Source: Sinohyriopsis cumingii
Lineage: Eukaryota; Mollusca; Bivalvia; Unionida; Unionidae
Length of the DNA: 64,000 bases
Direction: 5' to 3'
Assembly: GCA_028554795.2 (NCBI GenBank)
Contig: CM068838.1
Location: 90,454,974 to 90,518,973 of the forward strand
Positions within the stretch are counted from its first letter, which is position 1. Every line of letters starts with the position of its first letter. A program made the position numbers and the translations under genes. Below the pieces are notes generated by a model. That model saw only the letters and a list, made by a program, of their open reading frames with translations. It ran no database searches and was not told the DNA's origin. This document shows, in pieces, positions 35,701 through 43,418 of the stretch.

Positions 35701-37084
35701 ATTTCTCTATTGTATGCATAATTCATTTACAAATGTGATTAGTGGGCCACACCGAAGGCCATACTATTAGTTCACTTGGCAATATGGTAACGTCAGCTGA
35801 AAAGCATAATCATCCATTAAAAGAGCATTATGATATGAACATTAGGTATTTAGGACATATAGATTTTTCTTTTCCAAATGGAGTCCAAGTAATTATTGCC
35901 CAATCCAGATATAATTTTGTACACAAGTAAAGAACAAAATAAGATAAATCTTCATTTATTTGCAATTGACAATACACTTCTTAATGAATATACACTTTTG
36001 CATTTATTTTGTATCACTTGAATAAACAATATTTCTTTCAGTTCATTTTAAACTTTTATTTTATATCACTTGAGTAAACAATATCTCTTTCGTTTCATTT
36101 AACACTTAGAAACAGGTTCTTCCAGTTACAATAATCAACTCTGGAAACAATAAACAAACTGGAACTTTTGACCTAATTATATTACATTTACTAGGGTTAA
36201 AACAATAAATTCCTTAACATAATAAATTAACAGTTCCAGTTAATCAAACACAAAATCATCTTTTATACAGGGTGTGAACTGTTAATATTTACAGGATAAA
36301 GCTTATAGTTTCCAAATTGATTGAAGCTTACATGTTGCAGTTGCTGGCACATATCTATTTCCAGCATGGTTTGCATACATTCCACCTTTAATAATTTTGT
36401 TACTTCCCTACCCCACCCCATTCAGTAACAAGTATCAAAAATCAGGCTCATTCTAAGGCAAAGTCTGTAACTTGTGTACCACAGTCATCAGAGAGACAAA
36501 GATGCAAAACTTTATGATGCCTGTCAAAGGAAGAAAACAGTTTGTTGTTTACCCAAGTTTTGAACCAGTTAACTTGAATTCTCAGACCATCAATTGCTAC
36601 AGTCCCACTAATTACAATTGTTAGGGAATAATGAGAACTCACCTTCAGTTATCTGTGTATATATATAATTTTAATAACCAAGAATACCGGATGTCTGGGA
36701 ATATTATAGCATTCAATGGTAACTTCAGAACTGAGATGAGAGAATTAAACAAGCATAGTACATGACATAATATATCCATAAACTATTGACTGGGAAAAAT
36801 ACTACAGAACACCATTTCTGCTGGCAGTAAGATGTTGAACCTATATGTCATAAATATCAGGTTGGACATCTAGGACCAGTAATATTCATAATGGGCAGTA
36901 CCCACCCCCCACCCCCCAAGTGAGAAGGGCCTGATTTGTAATCTAAGCCACCCAACCTATCACAGCCTTTATAGTACTTGAAACAAATATTGAGTAATAG
37001 TAAAACAAACTCTGAAAGTTATTAAAACCAATTTGTTATATTTCCATAACTCTGCATAGTTAACTGTACAAGCAGACTTAAACA
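32761..37084. other. Unannotated host DNA left of the Polinton
   Basis: CpG-poor, AT-rich DNA with short open frames only. No splice-consistent coding exons with family signatures were found. Confidence 0.4.
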
Positions 37085-37090
37085 TATCAG
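37085..37090. other. Target site duplication, left (TATCAG)
   Basis: TATCAG immediately precedes the left terminal repeat and is repeated exactly at 51644-51649. Six-base duplications are typical of Polinton/Maverick integrases. Confidence 0.9.
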
Positions 37091-37307
37091 AGCAGCAGGG
37101 AAGTTCTACAGACCAGGTGGCTCAGATAAATTTAACCCTCCCACACAAACTTTATCCGTAGAAGCCTCAGAAAGCAGAAATAACGCCTCCTACGCAAATT
37201 AATCCGCAAAATTTCAACCCAAGATGCATTTTCAGGCATAAAAAAAAGCAGCATTTTTTTGGGGGGGGGTATTGTAAAATTTGTTTGTGCCATAATGAAT
37301 TATGGTG
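37091..37307 (+). repeat. Left terminal inverted repeat
   Basis: This is the reverse complement of 51428-51643. The only differences I see are in one T/G homopolymer junction (T7-G9 here, T8-G7 in the other). The inner edge holds a near-palindrome, CCATAATGAATTATGG. Beyond 37307 the two ends diverge, although a GGGTTGC block is still shared with a 7-bp offset. Confidence 0.95.
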
Positions 37308-37317
37308 GGTTGCAATT

Positions 37318-37968
37318 TTATGAGTAAATTTGATCAAGACCAACTCGATACCTACTACGTGGATCATGAAGATTAATCGTGATAAAACCGTGTGGTGTTG
37401 CCTGAGCGTGACTGAAGAAATTTTTAAACTTATTTATATCCATATCGCCGTTACACCAAGTTTGATGGATATTCCTCAGCGTGTGAGTATCAACGCCATT
37501 GAAAACTGATAAAATATTACAATTATCTCTAATCACCTTTGGAATTTGCGTATATCGCTGTGTCACGTAAATCACATCGGTGTTCTTATGTCGGCCACGC
37601 GAGAATATCCTAGCTGGGTTAGTTTGCTTATCCAGCATCACATCATCGAAAACAACAAGATTATTAGCATCACCGTTTAAACTTTCCACTGATGGAGATT
37701 CATTGATGTCCGTGATAAATTCTATTGTGCCATCCTCAGTTTTATCGCTAAATTCCTTTAGTACTTTATAACATCGCTGATCATCAACGGACGGTGCAAC
37801 CAAATACAATTTATCCCATTTTAACCATCGCATAATCAAATTTAGCAACAATTGCGTTTTTCCAGAACCAGATGGTCCAATGATTATCATTCTAATCGAA
37901 TTTGGTAATGCCTCGGTGTGCTTTACTTGCTCGCGTTTTTTTGTGGCTGAAAAATCAATTACATTCAT
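37318..37968 (-). CDS. FtsK/HerA-type genome packaging ATPase (216 aa)
   Basis: This is an A32-like packaging ATPase. The Walker A motif GPSGSGKT is at residues 31-38 and the Walker B LVVFDD at 104-109. A TQ sensor (IYVTQ) is at about 133-137 and an Arg-rich segment (SRGRHKNT) lies before it. In Polintons and related viruses this enzyme drives DNA into the preformed capsid. The length of about 216 residues is usual for the family. The gene ends just inside the left terminal repeat region and its ATG is 14 bp from the divergent zinc-ribbon ORF, so the two genes probably share a promoter. Confidence 0.92.
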   Translation of the reverse strand: MNVIDFSATKKREQVKHTEALPNSIRMIIIGPSGSGKTQLLLNLIMRWLKWDKLYLVAPSVDDQRCYKVLKEFSDKTEDGTIEFITDINESPSVESLNGDANNLVVFDDVMLDKQTNPARIFSRGRHKNTDVIYVTQRYTQIPKVIRDNCNILSVFNGVDTHTLRNIHQTWCNGDMDINKFKNFFSHAQATPHGFITINLHDPRSRYRVGLDQIYS

Positions 37969-37982
37969 GTTATTAGAATATT

Positions 37983-38156
37983 ATGGATTCATATTGTGTT
38001 AAGTGTCGCACTCGAACTGCTACGCTAAATCCAATCGAAGTCGTTACGCGCAACAACAGGAATGCAATCAAGGGAGAATGTGCGGTTTGTAAGACAATTA
38101 AGTTTAGATTTGTAAAAAAAAAAGTAGAACCGGAGGAGACATCGCAACCTCCTTAA
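37983..38156 (+). CDS. Small zinc-ribbon protein (57 aa), upstream part of a PLA2 locus
   Basis: A YCVKCR pair near the N-terminus and a GECAVCK pair about 30 residues later form a four-cysteine zinc ribbon. The frame ends soon after a Lys-rich stretch encoded by ten consecutive A (38114-38123). It resembles the small DUF5679-like ribbons of some DNA viruses. The phospholipase A2 frame overlaps its end in the -1 frame and has no start of its own. This ORF may therefore serve as the N-terminal domain of a frameshift product as well as a free protein. The ATG is 14 bp from the divergent ATPase start. Confidence 0.75.
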   Translation: MDSYCVKCRTRTATLNPIEVVTRNNRNAIKGECAVCKTIKFRFVKKKVEPEETSQPP

Positions 38157-38491
38157 CAAATCTACCTGGAACTCCCTGGGCGAAATATCCCGGAGAGAAA
38201 CATTTACCAGGATATAATTACTGCGGACCTGGTACAAGGCTAGATATAAGACTTAACGATAATAATCAACCAAATCCTGGCGAGGATCCAGTAAACGCTA
38301 TCGATAACGCATGCTACTATCACGATCTTGCATATCGCAGCGGAGATTTACAACAAAGACATCTCGCTGATATTAAATTAATTCACGCAATAGATGCTAT
38401 TCCTGATAAAAATTTCAAAGAGAAATTGGCAACTTGGTTAATAAAAGGAGCAATGAAAGGTAAATTAGTACTAGGTGCTGGTAATTTATAA
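38108..38491 (+). CDS. Parvovirus VP1-type phospholipase A2, no ATG of its own
   Basis: The open frame runs from just after a TAG at 38105 to the TAA at 38489. It contains the calcium-loop motif YCGPGT (38219-38236) and the catalytic block DNACYYHDLAY (38303-38335, His-Asp pair at 38321-38326). Both are diagnostic of the secreted-type PLA2 that parvoviruses carry in VP1 for endosomal escape. The only in-frame ATG lies after the catalytic core. The preceding zinc-ribbon ORF overlaps it, and a run of ten A (38114-38123) lies inside the overlap. Expression by a -1 slip, by transcript slippage, or from a longer A-run lost in the assembly are the main options. The stop overlaps the integrase ATG (TAATG). 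Confidence 0.85.
   Translation: MCKKKSRTGGDIATSLTNLPGTPWAKYPGEKHLPGYNYCGPGTRLDIRLNDNNQPNPGEDPVNAIDNACYYHDLAYRSGDLQQRHLADIKLIHAIDAIPDKNFKEKLATWLIKGAMKGKLVLGAGNL
38114..38123 (+). promoter_or_regulatory. Candidate slippery A10 run between zinc ribbon and PLA2
   Basis: Ten consecutive A lie inside the only 49-bp window where both frames are open (38108-38156). Slipping back one base here moves the ribosome from the zinc-ribbon frame to the PLA2 frame. No clear downstream pseudoknot was seen by eye. A missed base in the assembly would look the same. Confidence 0.5.
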
Positions 38492-39441
38492 TGGAGCAAA
38501 TATATTATTCTCCGCGAGGATTTTGGCGAGGAAAATCAGCAATTGCCAAACTTGCTAAGGCAGCAAAAGTAAAGCAATCTGTCGCTGAATCGTGGCTATC
38601 GAGGCAAGCAGTCTGGCAAATTTATCTTCCTCCGCCTAAGAAAATATCATATGCGAGTTTCTCTGTCAGTGTCCCTAATGAAGTCCATCAGGCTGATCTT
38701 ATGTTTCTTCCTTACGATACCGTTGACGGAGTTACATACAAATATGTTCTGACGGTTGTTGATATTGCAAGTAGGTACAAGGAAGCGGAACCGTTATCGA
38801 ATAAAACAGCAACAGATATTGCTAAGGCGTTTAGCGAAATTTATTCACGATCTCCATTAACATGGCCGAAGCTTCTCCAGGTTGATCCAGGACGAGAATT
38901 CCTCGGTGCGGTTACTTCACTGATGAAAAAGAATAATGTTAAAATCCGTCGCGGTATTGTAGGTGTTCATCACAATCAAGCTATCGTTGAGAGATTCAAT
39001 AAAACTCTTGCAGAACGATTATTCGGATATCAGTACGCGAGAGAATTTATTCAAGATAAACGATCTCGCGATTGGGTAACAAGATTACCTCACGTGATTA
39101 ATGCGCTAAATAACGAAGTAACACGAACAATATCAATGAAACCCGCAACTGCAATTACAAAACCAAATATACCACTAAAGCGAGATTCTACTATTCCACC
39201 TGTGCTAGGTAGCGTCACGGTCAGATATTTATATAAGGAAGGAGAATCCGAGGGTGGCAGAAAAAGAGCAACTGATCCAAACTGGAGTGTTACGACACAT
39301 AAAATATTGGCAGTAACAAGATCATCAGGAAGACCAGCAATTTATTTTCTAGATTCATTAGCGCCACAACGAGGATTTACCAAAGAAGAACTACAAGTAA
39401 TTCCAAAAGATACTCAATTACCACCATCGTCGTTAATGTGA
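38491..39441 (+). CDS. Polinton integrase (retroviral-like, 316 aa)
   Basis: The RNase H-fold catalytic triad is D69 (HQADLMF), D132 (LLQVDPGREF) and E167 (HNQAIVERFN), the usual arrangement of rve integrases. The N-terminal 50 residues match the helical Polinton integrase N-domain, without a clear HHCC finger. The C-terminus, about residues 230-305, is a basic, beta-rich, chromo/SH3-like region (THKILAVTRSSGRPAIYFL). It joins element ends to the target and makes the 6-bp duplications seen here. The start ATG overlaps the PLA2 stop, and the 3' end overlaps the convergent polymerase gene by 28 bp. Confidence 0.95.
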   Translation: MEQIYYSPRGFWRGKSAIAKLAKAAKVKQSVAESWLSRQAVWQIYLPPPKKISYASFSVSVPNEVHQADLMFLPYDTVDGVTYKYVLTVVDIASRYKEAEPLSNKTATDIAKAFSEIYSRSPLTWPKLLQVDPGREFLGAVTSLMKKNNVKIRRGIVGVHHNQAIVERFNKTLAERLFGYQYAREFIQDKRSRDWVTRLPHVINALNNEVTRTISMKPATAITKPNIPLKRDSTIPPVLGSVTVRYLYKEGESEGGRKRATDPNWSVTTHKILAVTRSSGRPAIYFLDSLAPQRGFTKEELQVIPKDTQLPPSSLM

Positions 39442-42383
39442 AATTTAATTCTACCTAACTGAGATAATTTTCTTACTCGAGAAACTGCTAGATAAACTAA
39501 ATTTGACCAGGAAATTCTATCATCGACGATCCAGACTTGACCATCTACTGTTAATCCCTGTGACGAGTGAATCGTTGCTGCGTATCCAAGTTTCCATGGC
39601 GATCTTTCTGCGTTTATCGCATCATTGACAAGATTAATATCAACGAAAATAATATCGTTCAAAACTAATATTTTTTCTTCTCCGCACGGCAAAGTAACAT
39701 TAATATTTTGTTTTCTAGTATCAGCGGGCCTATAGCATAATGGTACCGGCAACGTTGGAAATTTATCACAATGAAGTTTGAATAATATTTCCTGAATAAC
39801 ATCGCGAACAATTTTTCTGCTAGCAACGATCAAATGATCAGGACGCCACAAAGTTAGAAAATTATCCATCGAAGTTTCGTCGATTATTTTTCTCATCACA
39901 TCACATTGAAATTTATTAGGTTGCAATCGAATCATTTTTTTAAAATCGGTCAGTAAAATATCATTAGATCTATAATCAGCGTCAATTTCTTCATAATAAT
40001 CTACAAAATTTCTAAGCCACCTGTGAGGAGATTCACCATCAATAGGATCAGGTTGGCCGTGATCTCCGCACATTATTACTGCGGTATTTTTTTCTTCTAA
40101 CCAACTCAGGAATGATTTTAGTATAACTAAATTTACTGTGCAAATTTCATCAAATATTATAATCTTGTTGATATATTTATTTCCCATTCGAGCTGAATCC
40201 CACAATCCACCGCTGTATTTGAAATAACTGTGATAAGTACAAGAACTAACGCCACGTTGTTTTATTTCTCGCGCTAATCTGTGAGTTGGAGTTAACACTA
40301 TCATATCAGAATTTGAAAATAAGTTTATTGCTCTTGTTGTTTTACCACTACCGCCAGGACCATTAAGATAAACAAATTTATTTCGTGAAATCGGATCAAA
40401 CGCAGATGCAGCCGTTGATACTTCATCGCATTTATCTTTATGAAATTTATCGCAATCTTCTACATCCGCGTCCTCACAATAATCTAGAATATCCTCGTTT
40501 TTTATTCTCCAAGTTCCCCAGGAACCATCGGTGATTAAATTTTCCAATCTACATTGAAATTTCTTATTGATATAAAATGAATCCGTTGCAACCCTTACCG
40601 CGATATCGGCAAATTTATTTATCATTGATAGCAAATTAATACTCACATAAGCGAGCATCGATGATCTTAAATGAGTATACTGCGCGGATTCTCCATCGAG
40701 ATAAGTGATCACTGTACCCAATTTTTCTCCATCAATAATAATATTTTCTCTGTTGCAAAATATTCCACGCGATACCGTATCGGCAATAATAAAATCCATC
40801 TCGGCATCATTGATAAATAACCTAGCGTGGCGATGTTTATGATCAACTGATCCTCCTTGAGTAAATTTACCAATTATTTTTCTTCCAATATCTTTCGCGT
40901 TCTCACAATCTGTCGGCAACCACACCTCGGTCTGCTTTCTATACGATATAATTGCTTCACTTACCGTCAGTGATATTAACATCGACGAATCCAGCATATA
41001 TCTCAACAATACCGTAGGGACCCATCTTCGCTGAGATAAATGCCGACCAAACCAAATATAACAAATTTTATGCAAATTTTCAGCAAGTTCGAATGAAGTA
41101 ACATGAGCGAATCCTGTCATTACAAAATCGGGTAACGGTCCGTTAATTGCCACTCTCGTCATCTCGTTAGTAGGATGACCGAATTTAGCAAAGTAATTTG
41201 CACAATCGCCATACCCAAGGAAACTTCCAGGATAGCATGCGCTCATATCAACGGAAATCATATCTTCGAAATAATACTTGGTATTCCATAATCCTCCATG
41301 GCCGTATTCGATACAGCTAAGTTGAATATCATTAAGAAATTCATTTCTTGTAGGTTTCCACGAATTTCTTTCTCTGGCAGCATGAGCAGCAACAGACGGA
41401 ACAGTAAAGCAATTTGTCAGTAATCGATCTGGATTAGACGAATACTTCTCCGCGATATTTCTCATCGCTTCGTGTAATATTTCATCTCGGTAAATATCTC
41501 CGCGTGGTAAGATAAATTGATCGTATCTTTCTTCGCTAGAAAATAACCAAATCGATATTGGATCGGACTTGGCTAATAGTTTGATAAACCTAAACATTGC
41601 ATCGGAACTATCTTTGGATTCCACGGGATAAAACTTAACAACACGATCTCGTGGGAATATCATTACCGACTGACTCCACGCATGTGAATTATGATCAACA
41701 ATTTCGATTGGTGTTCCTCGAGAATTATACGGCGATGAATATAATATTTCACCCGATAGTGTTTTAACCGTAATAGGAAATTTAAGTTTCTTACTTAACG
41801 CAGCAACATCATCGATTGATGCGCCATCAGTAACTGTCTTTGCCCATGAATTAATTTTATCCAATCTCAATTGAGTTAGACCAGATCCGCGACGGGCATT
41901 CCTCATATGTTCGATAACTCGCTCAGCTACGCAGTTTATTATCGGCGATTCCCTCATCGCAGGTAGATTTTTCACATCAGGATTATTATTCAGCCGATAA
42001 ATTCCATAAACAACAGCACTAGAAGGATACGCCCTAGCATAATAAGGACCATCAATCCCCAGCAGCAATCCCGGTTTCGAATTTTTATCAAGAACAACAT
42101 TTTTCTTACCGCCGCGTACCGGATCTCGTTTATCACGAATAATCCAAATGTCATCGGGCATTTGTGCAATAAATTTTATTCCGAAAATAAATCTCTCTTC
42201 TTTGTGTGAGTTTTTTATATGTTCGATTATCTTTTTCGCTCGCTCCAAATTCATCGTAGCATCAACAAAGTTAGTTTTCCAAGTTGACCAAACATGAATC
42301 GCTCCATCATCAAAAAATTCCTTCTTCGCACTATCAACTTCAGGAATGATATATTCTGCCTCATCGAGATCAAATAAATCCAT
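39414..42383 (-). CDS. Fused family B DNA polymerase and SF1 helicase (989 aa)
   Basis: The N-terminal 350 residues are unrecognised; no clear DxE exonuclease motif was seen. A divergent polymerase palm follows. Motif A is DMSACYPG at 379-386. A motif B candidate is KIIGKFTQGG at 502-511, with the usual Asn missing. Motif C is VATDSFY at 598-604, with Ala where the first Asp of DTD normally sits. The second half is a superfamily 1 helicase: Walker A GPGGSGKT at 675-682, Walker B IIIFDE at 741-746, motif III VIMCGDHGQ at 769-777, ATIHSSQGLT at 936-945, and YLAVSRVRK at 964-972. Usual Polinton polymerases are 1000-1200 aa, carry exonuclease motifs and have no helicase. The role is inferred to be element replication with built-in unwinding. 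Confidence 0.85.
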   Translation of the reverse strand: MDLFDLDEAEYIIPEVDSAKKEFFDDGAIHVWSTWKTNFVDATMNLERAKKIIEHIKNSHKEERFIFGIKFIAQMPDDIWIIRDKRDPVRGGKKNVVLDKNSKPGLLLGIDGPYYARAYPSSAVVYGIYRLNNNPDVKNLPAMRESPIINCVAERVIEHMRNARRGSGLTQLRLDKINSWAKTVTDGASIDDVAALSKKLKFPITVKTLSGEILYSSPYNSRGTPIEIVDHNSHAWSQSVMIFPRDRVVKFYPVESKDSSDAMFRFIKLLAKSDPISIWLFSSEERYDQFILPRGDIYRDEILHEAMRNIAEKYSSNPDRLLTNCFTVPSVAAHAARERNSWKPTRNEFLNDIQLSCIEYGHGGLWNTKYYFEDMISVDMSACYPGSFLGYGDCANYFAKFGHPTNEMTRVAINGPLPDFVMTGFAHVTSFELAENLHKICYIWFGRHLSQRRWVPTVLLRYMLDSSMLISLTVSEAIISYRKQTEVWLPTDCENAKDIGRKIIGKFTQGGSVDHKHRHARLFINDAEMDFIIADTVSRGIFCNRENIIIDGEKLGTVITYLDGESAQYTHLRSSMLAYVSINLLSMINKFADIAVRVATDSFYINKKFQCRLENLITDGSWGTWRIKNEDILDYCEDADVEDCDKFHKDKCDEVSTAASAFDPISRNKFVYLNGPGGSGKTTRAINLFSNSDMIVLTPTHRLAREIKQRGVSSCTYHSYFKYSGGLWDSARMGNKYINKIIIFDEICTVNLVILKSFLSWLEEKNTAVIMCGDHGQPDPIDGESPHRWLRNFVDYYEEIDADYRSNDILLTDFKKMIRLQPNKFQCDVMRKIIDETSMDNFLTLWRPDHLIVASRKIVRDVIQEILFKLHCDKFPTLPVPLCYRPADTRKQNINVTLPCGEEKILVLNDIIFVDINLVNDAINAERSPWKLGYAATIHSSQGLTVDGQVWIVDDRISWSNLVYLAVSRVRKLSQLGRIKFHINDDGGN

Positions 42384-42413
42384 TATTATATTTTAGACAA
42401 ATATCTAAATATA

Positions 42414-42746
42414 ATGAAGCAATGCGCGTGGATAACAGTTGGATCAACAAAATCATGTAACAAATCCTGCAGAGGCGAATACTGTGGTGCTCACATATAC
42501 GAAATTCGACGAGGCAACAAAGGACCACAGCGATGTTTAATTTGTCAAGTTGGCATTCGAGGAAAGACAAGATTATGTTTCTCCTGTGGAGGGAAAAAAT
42601 ATCGTGAGTTACGGAGATATTATGAAAAAAGATCCTCCTCGGTAATAAAATGTGAAGAAGATTATATTAATCGTTTCAAAGCAAATTTCGATTTAAACAA
42701 AGAGAATATCATATATGGAAATGAAATCAGCGATTCCCATGAGTGA
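42414..42746 (+). CDS. Small Cys-rich protein, double zinc-binding (110 aa)
   Basis: The N-terminus has cysteines and a histidine in the pattern C-W-C-C-YC-H (about residues 4-27). A CLICQVGIRGK...LCFSCG ribbon (about 41-59) follows. Both are zinc-binding signatures also seen in small proteins of large DNA viruses. The function is unknown; DNA or RNA binding is likely. Its start is 30 bp from the divergent polymerase-helicase ATG, and its stop overlaps the next ORF. Confidence 0.7.
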   Translation: MKQCAWITVGSTKSCNKSCRGEYCGAHIYEIRRGNKGPQRCLICQVGIRGKTRLCFSCGGKKYRELRRYYEKRSSSVIKCEEDYINRFKANFDLNKENIIYGNEISDSHE

Positions 42747-43275
42747 ATATAAATCGCATCCCATCATCGAAGGTTACGAAGCATCTGAGGATGGTAATGT
42801 CAGAAACATCAAAACAAAGAAACGTGTTGGTAGTATTTGTAATTCGGGATATCTCAAATTTACAGTCCATAAAAGAAATGAAAGAACAGAATGTTATTCG
42901 AATCATAGATTTATATTCGAATGCTACAAAGGACCAATAGAGAGAGGACTTGTTATCGACCACATTGACGGTAATAAACTTAACAATAAACTTTCCAATC
43001 TGCGCGCGGTAACCCAGAGTGAAAATTCAAGATTTGGTAATAACCGTGGATTTCCTAATTATTCGAAGACTGTTAAATCAGTGAATCAGGCAACAGGTGA
43101 GGAAATCGCGTTTACATCGATGAGTGCAGCAGCAAAACATTTCTTTATTGAACCACGATCAGTACAATTTGTGGCAGAAGGAAAATATAACGCAACATTT
43201 TCTTATGATGCTGATTCGTGGATCAAATTCTCCTATGTACCAATAATATTTGATTCGGAGAGTGACGAAGAATAA
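42739..43275 (+). CDS. HNH endonuclease with NUMOD domains (178 aa)
   Basis: A NUMOD4-like segment at the N-terminus (IIEGYEASEDGNVRN) is followed by an HNH core: HRFIFECYKGP, IDHIDGNKLNNKLSNLRAV, QSENS. The C-terminal part (TGEEIAFTSMSAAAKHF) resembles NUMOD1. This is the layout of phage and giant-virus homing endonucleases. The start at 42739 leads directly into the NUMOD4 segment; an ATG eight codons earlier (42715) is possible. The ORF overlaps the Cys-rich gene. It may be a homing gene carried by the element or a nuclease used in its replication or resolution. Confidence 0.85.
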   Translation: MSEYKSHPIIEGYEASEDGNVRNIKTKKRVGSICNSGYLKFTVHKRNERTECYSNHRFIFECYKGPIERGLVIDHIDGNKLNNKLSNLRAVTQSENSRFGNNRGFPNYSKTVKSVNQATGEEIAFTSMSAAAKHFFIEPRSVQFVAEGKYNATFSYDADSWIKFSYVPIIFDSESDEE

Positions 43276-43418
43276 TTGAATATCTCCGCAAAACAAAAAA
43301 AAAAGATTAATTTTTTGAAAATTCTCCTGGGTTTTATTTATTTTTTTCGCCCATTTTTCCCACGGATACAGATTTGGAAAATCTCACTTGCGATTTAAAA
43401 ATCGGGAATCAGAGATTC
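43276..43418. terminator. Convergent 3' spacer
   Basis: This AT-rich gap is between the plus-strand HNH gene and the minus-strand virion block. It has an A run near 43293, a TTTATTTATT stretch near 43335 and a short inverted pair (GATTTAAAAATC near 43394). It is the natural place for transcript ends of both strands, but no specific poly(A) signal could be assigned. Confidence 0.35.

Noticed and set aside
37091..37307. LTR of a retrotransposon
   Set aside because: The matching copy at the other end is inverted, not direct, and the gene content is that of a Polinton.
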